The notes under the pieces were generated by a model. It saw nothing but the letters and a program-made list of their open reading frames with translations, was not told the origin of the DNA and did no database searches. Positions 7,965 through 16,484 of a stretch of DNA of 64,000 bases are shown here, in pieces. The translations under genes and the position numbers were made by a program. Source of the DNA: Paenibacillus sp. sptzw28 (GTDB lineage Bacteria > Bacillota > Bacilli > Paenibacillales > Paenibacillaceae); the NCBI RefSeq assembly GCF_019550795.1, contig NZ_CP080545.1, positions 753,501 to 817,500 of the forward strand, given 5' to 3'. The first letter of the stretch is position 1. Each line of letters opens with the position of its first letter.

Positions 7965-8462
7965 ATGTTGAACGAGTCCATTGTGGAAACGCTCCAGCAG
8001 CAGCTGGAGCTGTATGAACTGTTATTGGAGACGGCCAAGCAGAAAACTCCCGTGCTCGTTTGCAACGATGTGGAGCAGTTGAACGGACTAACATTAAAGG
8101 AAAGAAAGCTCCTTAACCGTGCGGAAGAGCTGGAAGTTCAGCGTACGACGCAAGCGAACATCCATTTTTCCAAATTAGGTTACCGTACCAGGAACGGTAA
8201 GCTTAGCGATATGATTCGGACGACAACACAGCCTCACGAGAAACTGAAGCTGATGGAACTTCAGCAGCAGCTATCGGCCAAGCTGGAGGAACTGAAGAAG
8301 GTCAATGACTTGAATCAGCAGCTCATCGCTCAATCGCTGCGGTTCATTGAATATTCGATCGATCTTCTAATGGAAACCCCTTATGACGATCTTGTTTATC
8401 AACATCCAGTAAACAAGGGTAACGGATTGCGTCCTAGCGGGCTGTTTAATACTCGAGTTTAA
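7965..8462 (+). CDS. flgN: FlgN flagellar export chaperone
   Basis: Cytoplasmic chaperone for the hook-filament junction proteins FlgK and FlgL, whose genes follow. 165 residues, almost all predicted helix, with two long amphipathic coiled-coil stretches (about 1-60 and 85-135, rich in Q, L, E and K). AGGTGA 6 bases before the ATG; 26 bases after flgM and 14 before flgK. Sequence identity in this family is low, so the call rests on helical character, length and position. Confidence 0.88.
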   Translation: MLNESIVETLQQQLELYELLLETAKQKTPVLVCNDVEQLNGLTLKERKLLNRAEELEVQRTTQANIHFSKLGYRTRNGKLSDMIRTTTQPHEKLKLMELQQQLSAKLEELKKVNDLNQQLIAQSLRFIEYSIDLLMETPYDDLVYQHPVNKGNGLRPSGLFNTRV

Positions 8463-8476
8463 CAGGAGGTCAAGGA

Positions 8477-10036
8477 ATGTCATCCACTTTTTTCGGGATC
8501 GAAACAGCCAAACGAAGTCTGTTCACGCAACAGACCGCTTTGAATACGGCAGGTCATAACATTTCGAATGCAAACACAGAGGGGTATTCCCGACAAAGGG
8601 TCGGCATGACCGCTGCCAAACCAATGGAACCGCTCGGTTTGACTAAATCGACGGCAGCCGGCCAAATTGGAACGGGAGTTGAAATAAAATCCATTACCCG
8701 CATTCGGACGGCCTTTCTAGATGATCAATTCCGGAATGAGAGCAAATCACTCGGAAGTTATACGGTTCAATCCGATACGCTGGACAAGCTCCAGGCGATT
8801 GTGAACGAACCGTCAGATAGCGGTTTGCGTACGGTAATGGATAATTTTTGGAAATCCTGGTCCGATTTAAGTAAAGACCCGGAGAACGTAACGGGACGGA
8901 AGGTAGTAAGGGAGAGTGCTCTGGCGCTCACCGATGCGCTGAACCAGATGAGTAAACAACTGAGTGATTTGAGCTCTGATCTTACATCCAACGTCGGTAC
9001 CAAGTCCAATGAAATCAACTCCATATTGACGAATATTTCCGGTCTGAATGCCGAAATCCAACGTGTGGAAAGTCTTGGGGACAATGCAAACGATCTGCGT
9101 GACCAACGCGACTTATTAACCGATAATCTGTCCAAAATCGTCAATATCACTGTTGCGAATACGCCGGAAGGCTACAATATTTCGATGGGCGGAACCAATC
9201 TTGTCACCGGTGGGAGCTTTACCGCTACATCTGCGGCTGCGTTAACTGCTGCGTTTCAATCGGGAGATCTGAATAATGGCGAAGCATACGGCATGCTTTA
9301 CTCCAGAGAAACTTATGTAAGCGATTATCAGAAGCAGCTGGACACGGTAGCGAATACAATTGCTACCGGAGACGTGACCGTTACCATTCCGGCCGGTTCC
9401 GTGCTGCCGGAAGGAACGGTTCTGAATGGTGTGACCTACACAGGCCCATCAAGAACGCTTACATCGGATTTAACCACAACTGTTAAAGGCATCAACGGGC
9501 TTCATCAATTAGGCTATACCTTCGATACTCCGCTGAAATCAGGATCCGAGTTTTTTACCGTTTCTTCGGGAACGGCCATAACAGCAGCGAATATCCGGCT
9601 CAACCCTGCCATCCAATCAGATGCGGGATTGATCGCCACATCGCTCAGGACGACCGGCTCGGGGAGCTCGGAGTCTGCGGTTAAAGGTAATAATACGCTT
9701 GCGATTCTTATGTCGCAGTTGAAGGGTGGGACTTTCACTTATGCGGGTTCCAGTTCGAGCGGTTTATCCGATGGCACGATCGATGACTATTTTCAATCTA
9801 TCGTGGGTCAGATGGGCGTACAGGCGAGCGACGTCAGCCGTAAGCTCGACAACCAGCAGAACATGGTTGCGCAGGTGGACGGGCAGAGACAATCCGTAAG
9901 CGGTGTCTCTTTGGATGAAGAGATGTCTGATCTGGTGAAATTCCAACATGCATACAGTGCCGCTGCAAGATTTATGACAACAGTCGATGAAATGCTGGAT
10001 AAACTGATCAACGGTACCGGCACTGTCGGCCGTTAA
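8477..10036 (+). CDS. flgK: Flagellar hook-associated protein 1 (FlgK)
   Basis: First junction protein between hook and filament, exported through the flagellar secretion system. 519 residues. The N-terminal rod/hook signature (TAGHNISNANTEGYSRQRV, about 25-45) and the C-terminal heptad-rich segment (VSLDEEMSDLVKFQHAYSAAARF, near 475-498) pair in the assembled structure; the middle is serine/threonine-rich surface domain. CAGGAGGT ribosome site; 20 bases before flgL. Nothing unusual. Confidence 0.96.
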   Translation: MSSTFFGIETAKRSLFTQQTALNTAGHNISNANTEGYSRQRVGMTAAKPMEPLGLTKSTAAGQIGTGVEIKSITRIRTAFLDDQFRNESKSLGSYTVQSDTLDKLQAIVNEPSDSGLRTVMDNFWKSWSDLSKDPENVTGRKVVRESALALTDALNQMSKQLSDLSSDLTSNVGTKSNEINSILTNISGLNAEIQRVESLGDNANDLRDQRDLLTDNLSKIVNITVANTPEGYNISMGGTNLVTGGSFTATSAAALTAAFQSGDLNNGEAYGMLYSRETYVSDYQKQLDTVANTIATGDVTVTIPAGSVLPEGTVLNGVTYTGPSRTLTSDLTTTVKGINGLHQLGYTFDTPLKSGSEFFTVSSGTAITAANIRLNPAIQSDAGLIATSLRTTGSGSSESAVKGNNTLAILMSQLKGGTFTYAGSSSSGLSDGTIDDYFQSIVGQMGVQASDVSRKLDNQQNMVAQVDGQRQSVSGVSLDEEMSDLVKFQHAYSAAARFMTTVDEMLDKLINGTGTVGR

Positions 10037-10056
10037 TTAATGGGGAGGCTGCTTCA

Positions 10057-10953
10057 ATGTCTTTTAGGGTTACGCAAAGTATGATGCATTCCCAAATACT
10101 GAGGAACATCAACCGCAACTTGAACAGGATGTCGGATCAACAGAATGAGCTTTCTACGGGAAAGAAAATCAATAAACCTTCCGACGATCCGGTCGGCGTC
10201 ACTTATGCGCTGCGTTACCGGAGCGAGCTTTCGATGAATGATCAGTATCAGCGCAACGTCGATGCCGCCAAATCATACGTAGACCATACAGATACGGTTC
10301 TGAATCAAGTTAATGAACTGTTTCAGCGCACGAATGAGTTAACGACACAGGGTGTGAACGGCACGCTCTCAACAACAGATATGAAGACGATCGCCCAGGA
10401 GCTCGGCCAAATATATGAGCAAGCAGTAAGCCTTGGCAACGATCAATTGAACGGCAAATATATTTTCAACGGGCAATTTACCGATAAACAGCCTTATACT
10501 TCAGCTGGGGCACCCACGCAATCTACCGATGATCAGCAAATTGTGTATCAGTTCGCTGCAGGGGTTAAAGTCCCGGTCAATGTCAACGGTAATGATGTGT
10601 TCGGAGCGCCTTCCGACACTGACAACTTATTCGCAGTAATCAAAGGGCTTCAGCAATCGTTTGATAACGGCGATCAAACTACCGCCCAAGGCTTGATGTC
10701 AAAGCTGCAGACCCGATTTGACACCTTCTTGGGTGTACGGGCCGATGTAGGCGCCAGATCCAACCGCATCGATTTGATAGATTCCCGTATTAAAGACTTG
10801 GATATAAATTTGACGGAGTTAGATTCGAAGACCGAGGATGCCGATATAGCGGAAACCATTACGAAGCTGCAAACAGAGCAAAGCGTTTATCAAGCGTCGC
10901 TATCTGTCGGCGCGAAAGTGATCCAGCCCAGTTTATTGGACTACTTAAGGTAA
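10057..10953 (+). CDS. flgL: Flagellar hook-associated protein 3 (FlgL)
   Basis: Second junction protein, sitting between FlgK and the flagellin filament. 298 residues, flagellin-like termini: the N-terminal region contains LSTGKKINKPSDDPVG (about 33-48), and the C-terminal helix ends with YQASLSVGAKVIQPSLLDYL. GGGGAGG ribosome site, immediately after flgK, family-typical length. Confidence 0.96.
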   Translation: MSFRVTQSMMHSQILRNINRNLNRMSDQQNELSTGKKINKPSDDPVGVTYALRYRSELSMNDQYQRNVDAAKSYVDHTDTVLNQVNELFQRTNELTTQGVNGTLSTTDMKTIAQELGQIYEQAVSLGNDQLNGKYIFNGQFTDKQPYTSAGAPTQSTDDQQIVYQFAAGVKVPVNVNGNDVFGAPSDTDNLFAVIKGLQQSFDNGDQTTAQGLMSKLQTRFDTFLGVRADVGARSNRIDLIDSRIKDLDINLTELDSKTEDADIAETITKLQTEQSVYQASLSVGAKVIQPSLLDYLR

Positions 10954-10977
10954 TGAATCGAAAGCGGGGCATTACAG

Positions 10978-11547
10978 ATGGAATTATTACGGCTTTCTAT
11001 ACATCAGACATATGCTCAGCTTGGGATTCAAAGCCGTTCCGCCAGTCAGGACATTCATTCTCCGAAAGGCGAGCTGTCGATCATGCAGCCTTCAGCCAAG
11101 ATGGAAATTCAGTCACCGCAAGGAGAGCTTCGTATTGATTCATCAGCCGCTTGGGCTGCTTTAGGACACGGCAACCACCTGGAATGGATGAACATGATAT
11201 ACAGTCAGACAAAGAGTATTGTTCTTCAAGCTATTGCGAGAACGGCCCAGGAGGGCAGCCGGATGGCGCAAATCACGAATCCGGATAATGCAATTTCAGA
11301 GATAGCAAAGGAACGCTTTATGAACAACCATAGTACGTTACAATATACAGGACAGCCGGCTTATGATAATGTTAAAGTCAGTTACGAGCCGCATGAACCT
11401 GAAATACGCATTGAACCGCAACAAGCCCGGATTGAGTACACTCCGCATAAACCGGAGATCCAATACAACCCGGGTGTTGTCGACATATATATCAAGCAAA
11501 TGAACTCCATCGACATTCAAGTCAGTAATTACGATTATTATAAATGA
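10978..11547 (+). CDS. yviE: YviE-like (DUF6470) flagellar operon protein
   Basis: Protein of unknown function kept between flgL and fliW in Bacillales. 189 residues starting MELLRLSIHQTYAQLGIQS, matching the opening pattern of B. subtilis YviE (MEIPRISMHTTYAKIGIQT-like), followed by repeated beta-strand units of the type xPKGELxIxQP and, in the C-terminal half, xPHEPEIRIEP / TPHKPEIQYNPG. The regularly spaced proline-hydrophobic strands suggest a repetitive beta structure. No signal peptide or membrane helix. Weak ribosome site (AAGCGGGG), 24 bases after flgL. A hairpin follows the gene. Confidence 0.82.
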   Translation: MELLRLSIHQTYAQLGIQSRSASQDIHSPKGELSIMQPSAKMEIQSPQGELRIDSSAAWAALGHGNHLEWMNMIYSQTKSIVLQAIARTAQEGSRMAQITNPDNAISEIAKERFMNNHSTLQYTGQPAYDNVKVSYEPHEPEIRIEPQQARIEYTPHKPEIQYNPGVVDIYIKQMNSIDIQVSNYDYYK

Positions 11548-11550
11548 ACG

Positions 11551-11576
11551 AATGCTATAGCGCTTGCTATAGCATT
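11551..11576 (+). terminator. Hairpin between yviE and fliW
   Basis: AATGCTATAG and CTATAGCATT form a perfect 10-bp stem with a 6-base loop. Only a weak T-tract (ATGTATTTTG) follows, so it may be a partial terminator or an RNA processing/stability element. Confidence 0.5.
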
Positions 11577-11610
11577 ATGTATTTTGTCAACATAATCGGA
11601 GGTGGGAAGC

Positions 11611-12042
11611 TTGCTCGGTTTTCTCCATAATAAAGTATTTCAGTTTAACGGAAGCGTACTTGGATTTGAAGATTTCAATGAGTTCCTTTTTACAATAGCA
11701 GAAGAGAATAGTCAGTTCGGCTTTCTTCAAAGTGTGGAAAATGAGAATGTAGGTTTTTTGGTGGCAAATCCGTTTTATTTTTATTCTGAATATAAATTCG
11801 AAATTGAAGAGAAAACGAAGCATCAACTAAAGCTGCAGTCGTCCGAGGAAGTCACCGTTCTTGCTATTATGACGGTGCGGGAGCCATTCATTAAGTCAAC
11901 CATAAATCTAATGGCACCGCTCATCATTAATATGACGACTGGAGACGGACGCCAAATTATACTCCCTCCGGAATATAAGCACAGAACAAAAGAACCGCTA
12001 TTTCATGAAGAGAAGGCGGAAAGCGGGGGAAGTAAATGCTGA
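11611..12042 (+). CDS. fliW: FliW flagellar assembly factor / CsrA antagonist
   Basis: FliW binds flagellin and, when free, binds and inhibits CsrA, so that flagellin synthesis is coupled to secretion. TTG at 11611 is selected: GGAGGTG (11598-11604) lies 6 bases before it, while the GTG at 11602 is inside that site. 143 residues; typical features are the conserved GFLxxNPFxFYxxYxF segment (GFLVANPFYFYSEYKF, near 48-63), the VTVLAIMTV strand and the late NLMAPLIINMTT motif. Its last codons overlap the start of csrA by 7 bases, giving coupled translation of the two regulators. Confidence 0.95.
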   Translation: MLGFLHNKVFQFNGSVLGFEDFNEFLFTIAEENSQFGFLQSVENENVGFLVANPFYFYSEYKFEIEEKTKHQLKLQSSEEVTVLAIMTVREPFIKSTINLMAPLIINMTTGDGRQIILPPEYKHRTKEPLFHEEKAESGGSKC

Positions 12043-12263
12043 TCTTAACTCGTAAAAAAGGACAATCTATAATCATCAATAATAACATTGAAATTCTTAT
12101 TTCAGCCGTTGACGGGGATCAAATAAAAATCGGAATCCGCGCACCGGAGGAAATTTCCATCTTTCGCAAAGAAGTATATGAAGAAGTTCAGCAAACCAAT
12201 CAAGAAGCGGTCGCATCCAAATTAAGTCTGAATCAAATAAAAAATATTCCAGAAAAAAAGTAA
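12036..12263 (+). CDS. csrA: Carbon storage regulator CsrA
   Basis: Small RNA-binding dimer that represses translation by covering GGA motifs, in this group mainly of hag mRNA. 75 residues: MLILTRKKGQSIIIN opening, RNA-binding strand, GIRAPxxxxIxRxEVYEE (GIRAPEEISIFRKEVYEE). Overlaps the fliW stop codon; SD GGGGGAAG. The hag leader 80-115 bases downstream carries matching sites, so CsrA acts on the next gene. Confidence 0.96.
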   Translation: MLILTRKKGQSIIINNNIEILISAVDGDQIKIGIRAPEEISIFRKEVYEEVQQTNQEAVASKLSLNQIKNIPEKK

Positions 12264-12294
12264 CAATTATACTTAATTTGGTCTACGCTGCTAT

Positions 12295-12321
12295 TAAATA
12301 ATGGTACTTTCCAACCGATAA
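12295..12321 (+). promoter_or_regulatory. Sigma-D promoter of hag
   Basis: TAAA (12295-12298), exactly 15 bases, ACCGATAA (12314-12321), a near-perfect sigma-D promoter. Predicted start near 12328 gives a leader of about 60 bases before the ATG at 12388. Confidence 0.88.
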
Positions 12322-12342
12322 TATTAATAAGAGCGAGAGCTC

Positions 12343-12380
12343 TTCCACAGGGAAGTGGAAAATTTATTTTCAGGGAGGAA
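12343..12380 (+). promoter_or_regulatory. Two CsrA binding sites in the hag leader
   Basis: Site 1: a 6-bp stem (TTCCAC 12343-12348 with GTGGAA 12355-12360) presents AGGGAA in the loop; the core ACAGGGAAGT differs by one base from the CsrA consensus ACARGGATGT. Site 2: CAGGGAGGAA (12371-12380) is the ribosome binding site itself. Two-site looping repression is the known B. subtilis arrangement. Confidence 0.82.
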
Positions 12381-12387
12381 ATTATCA

Positions 12388-13164
12388 ATGATTATCAACC
12401 ACAATCTTAACGCAATGAATGCACACCGCAACCTCACTTTCAACAATACCCAACAAGGTAAATCGAGTGAGAAATTGTCTTCCGGTTTCCGGATCAACCG
12501 TGCGGCTGACGATGCAGCAGGTCTTTCAATCTCCGAGAAAATGAGAGGACAAATTCGCGGTTTGGGCCAAGCTCAACGTAATGCCCAAGACGGCGTTTCC
12601 TTGATTCAAACGGCTGAAGGCGCGTTGAACGAAGTTTCCGACATGCTCGTTCGCATGAAAGAGCTGACTGTTCAGAAGGCTAACGGCACGTACGGTGCAG
12701 CTGACACTGCTAATATCGACCTTGAATTGACGAACCTTGCTACGAACATTACGAACACGATCTCCAACACAAGCTTCAACGGCAAAACAATTCTTGACGG
12801 TACTGCAACAGCCGACATCGTTACAGATGACAAAGGCACTAAGTTAACTGTAGCTGCCGCTGTACTGACTAACACTAAAGCATTAACAAGTGCATCTACT
12901 ACAGCTAACATCGAAACAGCAATCGATGAAGTGAACTTGCAGCGCGCAACTTATGGTGCTCAACAAAACTCCTTAGAGCACACAATCAACAACCTGGGAG
13001 CAACAACAGAGAACCTGCAAGCTGCCGAATCCCGTATCCGCGATACTGATATGGCGAAAGAAATGATGACCTACACCAAGTTTAACATTCTCCAACAAGC
13101 AGCAACGGCTATGCTGGCACAAGCTAACCAAGCTCCTCAAGGCGTTCTGCAATTGCTTCGTTAA
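12388..13164 (+). CDS. hag: Flagellin
   Basis: Filament subunit, exported through the flagellum. ATG at 12388 (MIINHNLNAMNAHRNL) behind GGGAGG; the upstream in-frame extension is inside the regulatory leader and is not coding. 258 residues: conserved N-terminal D0/D1 (LSSGFRINRAADDAAGLSIS) and C-terminal D1/D0 (AAESRIRDTDMAKEMM, ending APQGVLQLLR) with only about 55 variable residues (roughly 130-190) between, so the outer D2/D3 domains are essentially missing. Expression is set by a sigma-D promoter, CsrA sites and a strong terminator. A flagellin lysine methylase gene (fliB) is nearby, so its lysines may be methylated. Confidence 0.97.
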   Translation: MIINHNLNAMNAHRNLTFNNTQQGKSSEKLSSGFRINRAADDAAGLSISEKMRGQIRGLGQAQRNAQDGVSLIQTAEGALNEVSDMLVRMKELTVQKANGTYGAADTANIDLELTNLATNITNTISNTSFNGKTILDGTATADIVTDDKGTKLTVAAAVLTNTKALTSASTTANIETAIDEVNLQRATYGAQQNSLEHTINNLGATTENLQAAESRIRDTDMAKEMMTYTKFNILQQAATAMLAQANQAPQGVLQLLR

Positions 13165-13205
13165 GATAATAGACAGGCATAGTTGGGGTTTTAAAAAACA
13201 ACTAA

Positions 13206-13247
13206 AAAAAGCCGTTTTTTCTACATTCGTAGGGAAAACGGCTTTTT
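13206..13247 (+). terminator. Strong terminator after hag
   Basis: 13-bp perfect stem (13206-13218 with 13235-13247), 16-base loop containing CTACATTCGTAG self-pairing, T-run built into the right arm. It ends the abundant hag transcript. Confidence 0.92.
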
Positions 13248-13290
13248 AAATAAGATATTTGAAAAATTGATAAAACTATCACCTTGCTCT

Positions 13291-13320
13291 TCAAAAATTA
13301 CCGAATTCTCACGATATAAT
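13291..13320 (+). promoter_or_regulatory. Candidate promoter for flaG-fliS-fliT
   Basis: CACGATAT (13310-13317) with TCAA 15 bases upstream fits a weak sigma-D site, and the same stretch contains a perfect TATAAT (13315-13320) without a good -35. Which sigma factor uses it cannot be decided here. Confidence 0.4.
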
Positions 13321-13352
13321 AGTTATAAGTTTAAATTGGGAGGCAGTCGTGT

Positions 13353-13727
13353 ATGGATATCAGTGCTACAAATCCACCAGTTTTTTATAGCAGTTCCGTT
13401 AAGCCGACGGAATTAAACACTTTAACAACACCGACCAATAACGACAAGCAGATTAAATCCTCTGCTGATATCTCGGATAAAGAAAATTTTGAGCTATCAG
13501 TATCGGAGAAGGCGGTTATGAGAGCGGTTGAACGAGCTAATAAGATGATTTCCGGTACACCTAAGCATGCCGAATTCAGCGTTCATAAGCCTTATGGGGA
13601 TATAGTCATTAAAATAGTGAATTCCGAGACTAAAGAAGTTATTAGAGAATTCCCTTCTGAGAAAGTGTTGGATCTCCTCGACAAGCTGCAGGAAATCAAT
13701 GGGGCTATAATTGATGAAAAGAGGTAA
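13353..13727 (+). CDS. flaG: FlaG (YvyC) flagellar protein
   Basis: Small cytoplasmic protein linked to filament length and found next to fliD/fliS. 124 residues with a disordered, Thr/Ser-rich N-terminal half and a conserved C-terminal FlaG domain (about 65-124): SVHKPYGDIVIKIVNSET followed by KEVIREFPSEKVLDLLDKL, the diagnostic IRxxPxxxxL motif. TTGGGAGG ribosome site. Six bases before fliS. In B. subtilis fliD follows flaG; here fliD is on the other strand further downstream. Confidence 0.9.
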   Translation: MDISATNPPVFYSSSVKPTELNTLTTPTNNDKQIKSSADISDKENFELSVSEKAVMRAVERANKMISGTPKHAEFSVHKPYGDIVIKIVNSETKEVIREFPSEKVLDLLDKLQEINGAIIDEKR

Positions 13728-13733
13728 TAAAGA

Positions 13734-14126
13734 ATGAGCACACAGGCACAGAATGTATACATGAAGACTCAAGCTACAACGGCTCATCCCGGGGAACTCA
13801 CCTTAATGCTTTACAATGGTTGTCTTAAATTTATGAAACAAAGCATGATAAATATCGAAAGACGGGAATTCGAGGCAAAGAACACCAACATACAACGTGC
13901 TATCGATATCGTCGAAGAACTTCAAATCACGCTGAATATGGAATACGAGCTGTCAGCGAATTTGTTCAGTCTTTACGCTTTTATTAAGGAGACTTTAATG
14001 GAAGCAAATATAGGTATGAATAAGGACCATATTCAAGAGTGCATCAATTTATTGATAGAATTAAGGGATACGTGGGTGCAGGCTTTAAAACAGGTCAAAT
14101 CAGGCTTGCAGGTAAACACATTATGA
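13734..14126 (+). CDS. fliS: FliS flagellin export chaperone
   Basis: Binds the C-terminus of flagellin to prevent early polymerisation. 130 residues, all-helical four-helix bundle, with the family signature near the start (AYMKTQATTAHPGELTLMLY-like; here YMKTQATTAHPGELTLMLY) and the second-helix NIQRAIDIVEEL motif. AGAGGTAAT ribosome site; the stop codon overlaps the ATG of the next gene (ATGA), so the two are translationally coupled. Confidence 0.95.
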   Translation: MSTQAQNVYMKTQATTAHPGELTLMLYNGCLKFMKQSMINIERREFEAKNTNIQRAIDIVEELQITLNMEYELSANLFSLYAFIKETLMEANIGMNKDHIQECINLLIELRDTWVQALKQVKSGLQVNTL

Positions 14127-14476
14127 CTCTGCAATTGGAAACTTGCTTAAATCAACTAAAAGAGACCGCGGAAGAAATATTACTCCTTAACCTTCAGGAA
14201 GAAGGAGCTGTTGAGAAGTTAGAGCTGCTGCAGCTCCAGCAGCAAGTTCTTAGAGATCATATCGCAAGCGTATGGACAAGTGCCTTACCGGGGCATTTAA
14301 AGCGAACTGTCAGCGGCTGCCTGGAATTAGAGGAGCAGATTAAAGTTAAGCTGGAATCTTTCCAGGTAGAAATGAATGATAGTTTGAAGGAGTTAAAAAG
14401 AGCGGGTTTTATCAGAGGGAAATATCAAAATACGTATATTCAAGCTGAAGGATATTTTTTAGACAAACACCAATAA
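14123..14476 (+). CDS. fliT: FliT-like flagellar chaperone
   Basis: Likely FliT-type chaperone for FliD. ATG at 14123 shares bases with the fliS stop (ATGA); the longer in-frame start inside fliS is less likely. 117 residues, entirely helical and rich in L, Q, E and K, with two long amphipathic helices (about 5-45 and 70-105), no enzymatic motif. FliT proteins diverge strongly, so the call relies on size, helical pattern and position after fliS. A bidirectional terminator separates it from convergent fliD. Confidence 0.75.
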   Translation: MTLQLETCLNQLKETAEEILLLNLQEEGAVEKLELLQLQQQVLRDHIASVWTSALPGHLKRTVSGCLELEEQIKVKLESFQVEMNDSLKELKRAGFIRGKYQNTYIQAEGYFLDKHQ

Positions 14477-14515
14477 AACGACCCGTTACCTGGTATGGTT
14501 TACGGGTCGTTTTAT
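14473..14515. terminator. Bidirectional terminator between fliT and fliD
   Basis: Perfect 14-bp stem (14473-14486 with 14502-14515) flanked by A-rich/T-rich arms, serving both the plus-strand fliT and minus-strand fliD transcripts. 15-base loop. Confidence 0.88.
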
Positions 14516-14525
14516 GTTTATCCGA

Positions 14526-16349
14526 TTATTGCAGTTGACCCTGCAGCCACGAAATCTGCGCATTGCTATTGGCAATTGCGGTGTCCATTTTAGAAAACAT
14601 GCTGTAATAATAATTTTCCTTTTGATCGAGCTTGTCCTGCAGGTCAACAATTTTATAATTAATGTCGTAAACCTGCTTACCCAGAGTATTCGTTACATTG
14701 GAAAACGAATCATTTGCAGTGCCGGCTGTGTTTATGATGCTGCTGATTGTATTGTTTGCACTTTCATAGAATTGCTGCAGCACGCCCTTGTCGGATTGGG
14801 CGCCGCCCGAGGACATTTGGTTTGTGAAAATCTTGATTACTCCCTGCGGGTCCTTGGATATGGCATCTTTGAGTCTGGCGCTGTCAATTTCAAGTTTACC
14901 CGCATTTTCGGAATCATTGAGAATATAAGGCTTAGTAGTTATTCCAACATCGTATAACGAGTTTAAGTTGCTGGGAAGGGTAGTAATTGTTGAATAAGCG
15001 CTTCCCCGCAAGCTGTTACGGAGCTGAGCCAGTGTTTGATCATTATGAAGTAATCCGCTTTTCGCTTTATTCTCCCAATTCGTTATATCCGTTTCGGACA
15101 TCGCTTTTTTCTGCTCATCAGTTAAAGGTTGATAGTCTCTAAATACGCTCTCTCGTAACTTCGTATTTATACTCCCGAGCAGGTCATTGTATTTCGTTAC
15201 AAAGTCTGAGATTGAATTATAGATCGCATCCGTGTCCTGATTGACATTCACGGTCACGCCATTAACTGGATCCGTCACGTTCCGCAGCGTATAAGTGACC
15301 CCGTTCGAAGTAATCTGATTTGAAGCATAAGTACCATCCACACCGTCAATGTTTACCTGTGCGTTGCTCCCCTGGGTGATAGCGGTATTTAACTGGAATG
15401 TATTCAGGAAATTGGTAGTTGAAGCGTCTGCACCATAAATGATTTTTGCAGTGTCTCCGGTAGTTTTACTTGTAACGCTGATCTTGTCCGTTATGGAATC
15501 ATAATACATGTTGACTCCCGCAGCGGAATTATTAACTTTGGACATTATGGAGTCTAAGGAGTCTGTATTAGTAATATTGATCGTCTGTCCGTTAATGACA
15601 AAGGAGGTTGCGGTTAATGCGCCGGATAATTTAGAAGCTTGTGTGCTAAGAACCGCACTATTGTCGAATTTAAATGATTGATTATCAGTAAAACCTAAAT
15701 CCGATACTGTCGTATATCCGGTTACGGTGTTGATTTTTAACTGCGGCAGATAATTGGGATCTCCCAATGGGGTAAAATTTAAGGTATCGTCACCATTTGT
15801 ACCGACTTGAATTTGGTTTGCGCCAAAGCTTTGATCCACAGCCGATTGAATAGCACTTACCAGCCCGGCCTTGTCATAATTGCCATCTGCTATTGTCACT
15901 GTCTTGGTCGTTCCATTGAGGGATACGCTAAAAACGTTGTTCTTGCCGGCTGCACTGATCGACGCCCCTGAAGTAAGTGCCGTCGAACCATTCAGCGAGG
16001 CGGAACTGGTCACGTTCCCGCTTGACGTAGAAGCTCCCTGCGCTAATTTTGTTACAATAATTTTGTGAGTTCCCGCTGCTGCAGTCCCGACGGACGAAAC
16101 TTCTACCTTCGTTGAATCCGAAGAAGTTGAAGTAGTGTTTGCCCAAGTGCTTCCAAAACGGAGGGCGGATAAGGAATCGCGAAAAGCCGCCAGTTTGACA
16201 TTTATATCCCGATAGGCTTGTGACTTCCACGTTAGCTGCTGATTTTTTTGGCTCAGCTTGTCCAGTGGGGCCCGCTCGGCCTGCATAAGCTTAGCTACCA
16301 TACTGTCAACATCGAGTCCTGAGCCTAATCCTGCCAATCTCATGACCAT
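14526..16349 (-). CDS. fliD: Flagellar filament cap protein (FliD)
   Basis: Cap at the filament tip that guides flagellin insertion; secreted by the flagellar apparatus. 607 residues, somewhat longer than B. subtilis FliD (498). The N-terminal FliD domain opens MVMRLAGLGSGLDVDSMVAKLM and contains the coiled-coil AERAPLDKLSQKN; the centre (90-400) is Ser/Thr-rich beta domain; the C-terminal FliD_C region ends in heptads (KMDTAIANSNAQISWLQGQL). GGAGG lies 10 bases before the ATG. It is inverted relative to fliS-fliT and has its own sigma-D-like promoter. Confidence 0.95.
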   Translation of the reverse strand: MVMRLAGLGSGLDVDSMVAKLMQAERAPLDKLSQKNQQLTWKSQAYRDINVKLAAFRDSLSALRFGSTWANTTSTSSDSTKVEVSSVGTAAAGTHKIIVTKLAQGASTSSGNVTSSASLNGSTALTSGASISAAGKNNVFSVSLNGTTKTVTIADGNYDKAGLVSAIQSAVDQSFGANQIQVGTNGDDTLNFTPLGDPNYLPQLKINTVTGYTTVSDLGFTDNQSFKFDNSAVLSTQASKLSGALTATSFVINGQTINITNTDSLDSIMSKVNNSAAGVNMYYDSITDKISVTSKTTGDTAKIIYGADASTTNFLNTFQLNTAITQGSNAQVNIDGVDGTYASNQITSNGVTYTLRNVTDPVNGVTVNVNQDTDAIYNSISDFVTKYNDLLGSINTKLRESVFRDYQPLTDEQKKAMSETDITNWENKAKSGLLHNDQTLAQLRNSLRGSAYSTITTLPSNLNSLYDVGITTKPYILNDSENAGKLEIDSARLKDAISKDPQGVIKIFTNQMSSGGAQSDKGVLQQFYESANNTISSIINTAGTANDSFSNVTNTLGKQVYDINYKIVDLQDKLDQKENYYYSMFSKMDTAIANSNAQISWLQGQLQ

Positions 16350-16393
16350 AAAGCAATAACCTCCTTATTATGAATGCGGATATATTACTATTA

Positions 16394-16421
16394 TTATCGT
16401 CATAACCAGGCGATTTCTTTA
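16394..16421 (-). promoter_or_regulatory. Sigma-D promoter of fliD
   Basis: On the minus strand, TAAA (16421-16418), 16-base spacer, GACGATAA (16401-16394), one mismatch to CCGATAA-type sigma-D -10 boxes. Start would lie about 55 bases ahead of the fliD ATG. Confidence 0.6.
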
Positions 16422-16484
16422 GTTATATAACAACCTCATTCCAGCTCCGACGAACTCCATTCTGGACCAAGAGATATGAACAGC

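Noticed and set aside
12355..12387. N-terminal extension of flagellin from an upstream start
   Set aside because: It would translate the CsrA hairpin and bypass GGGAGG; the flagellin N-terminus MIINHNLNAMN begins at 12388.
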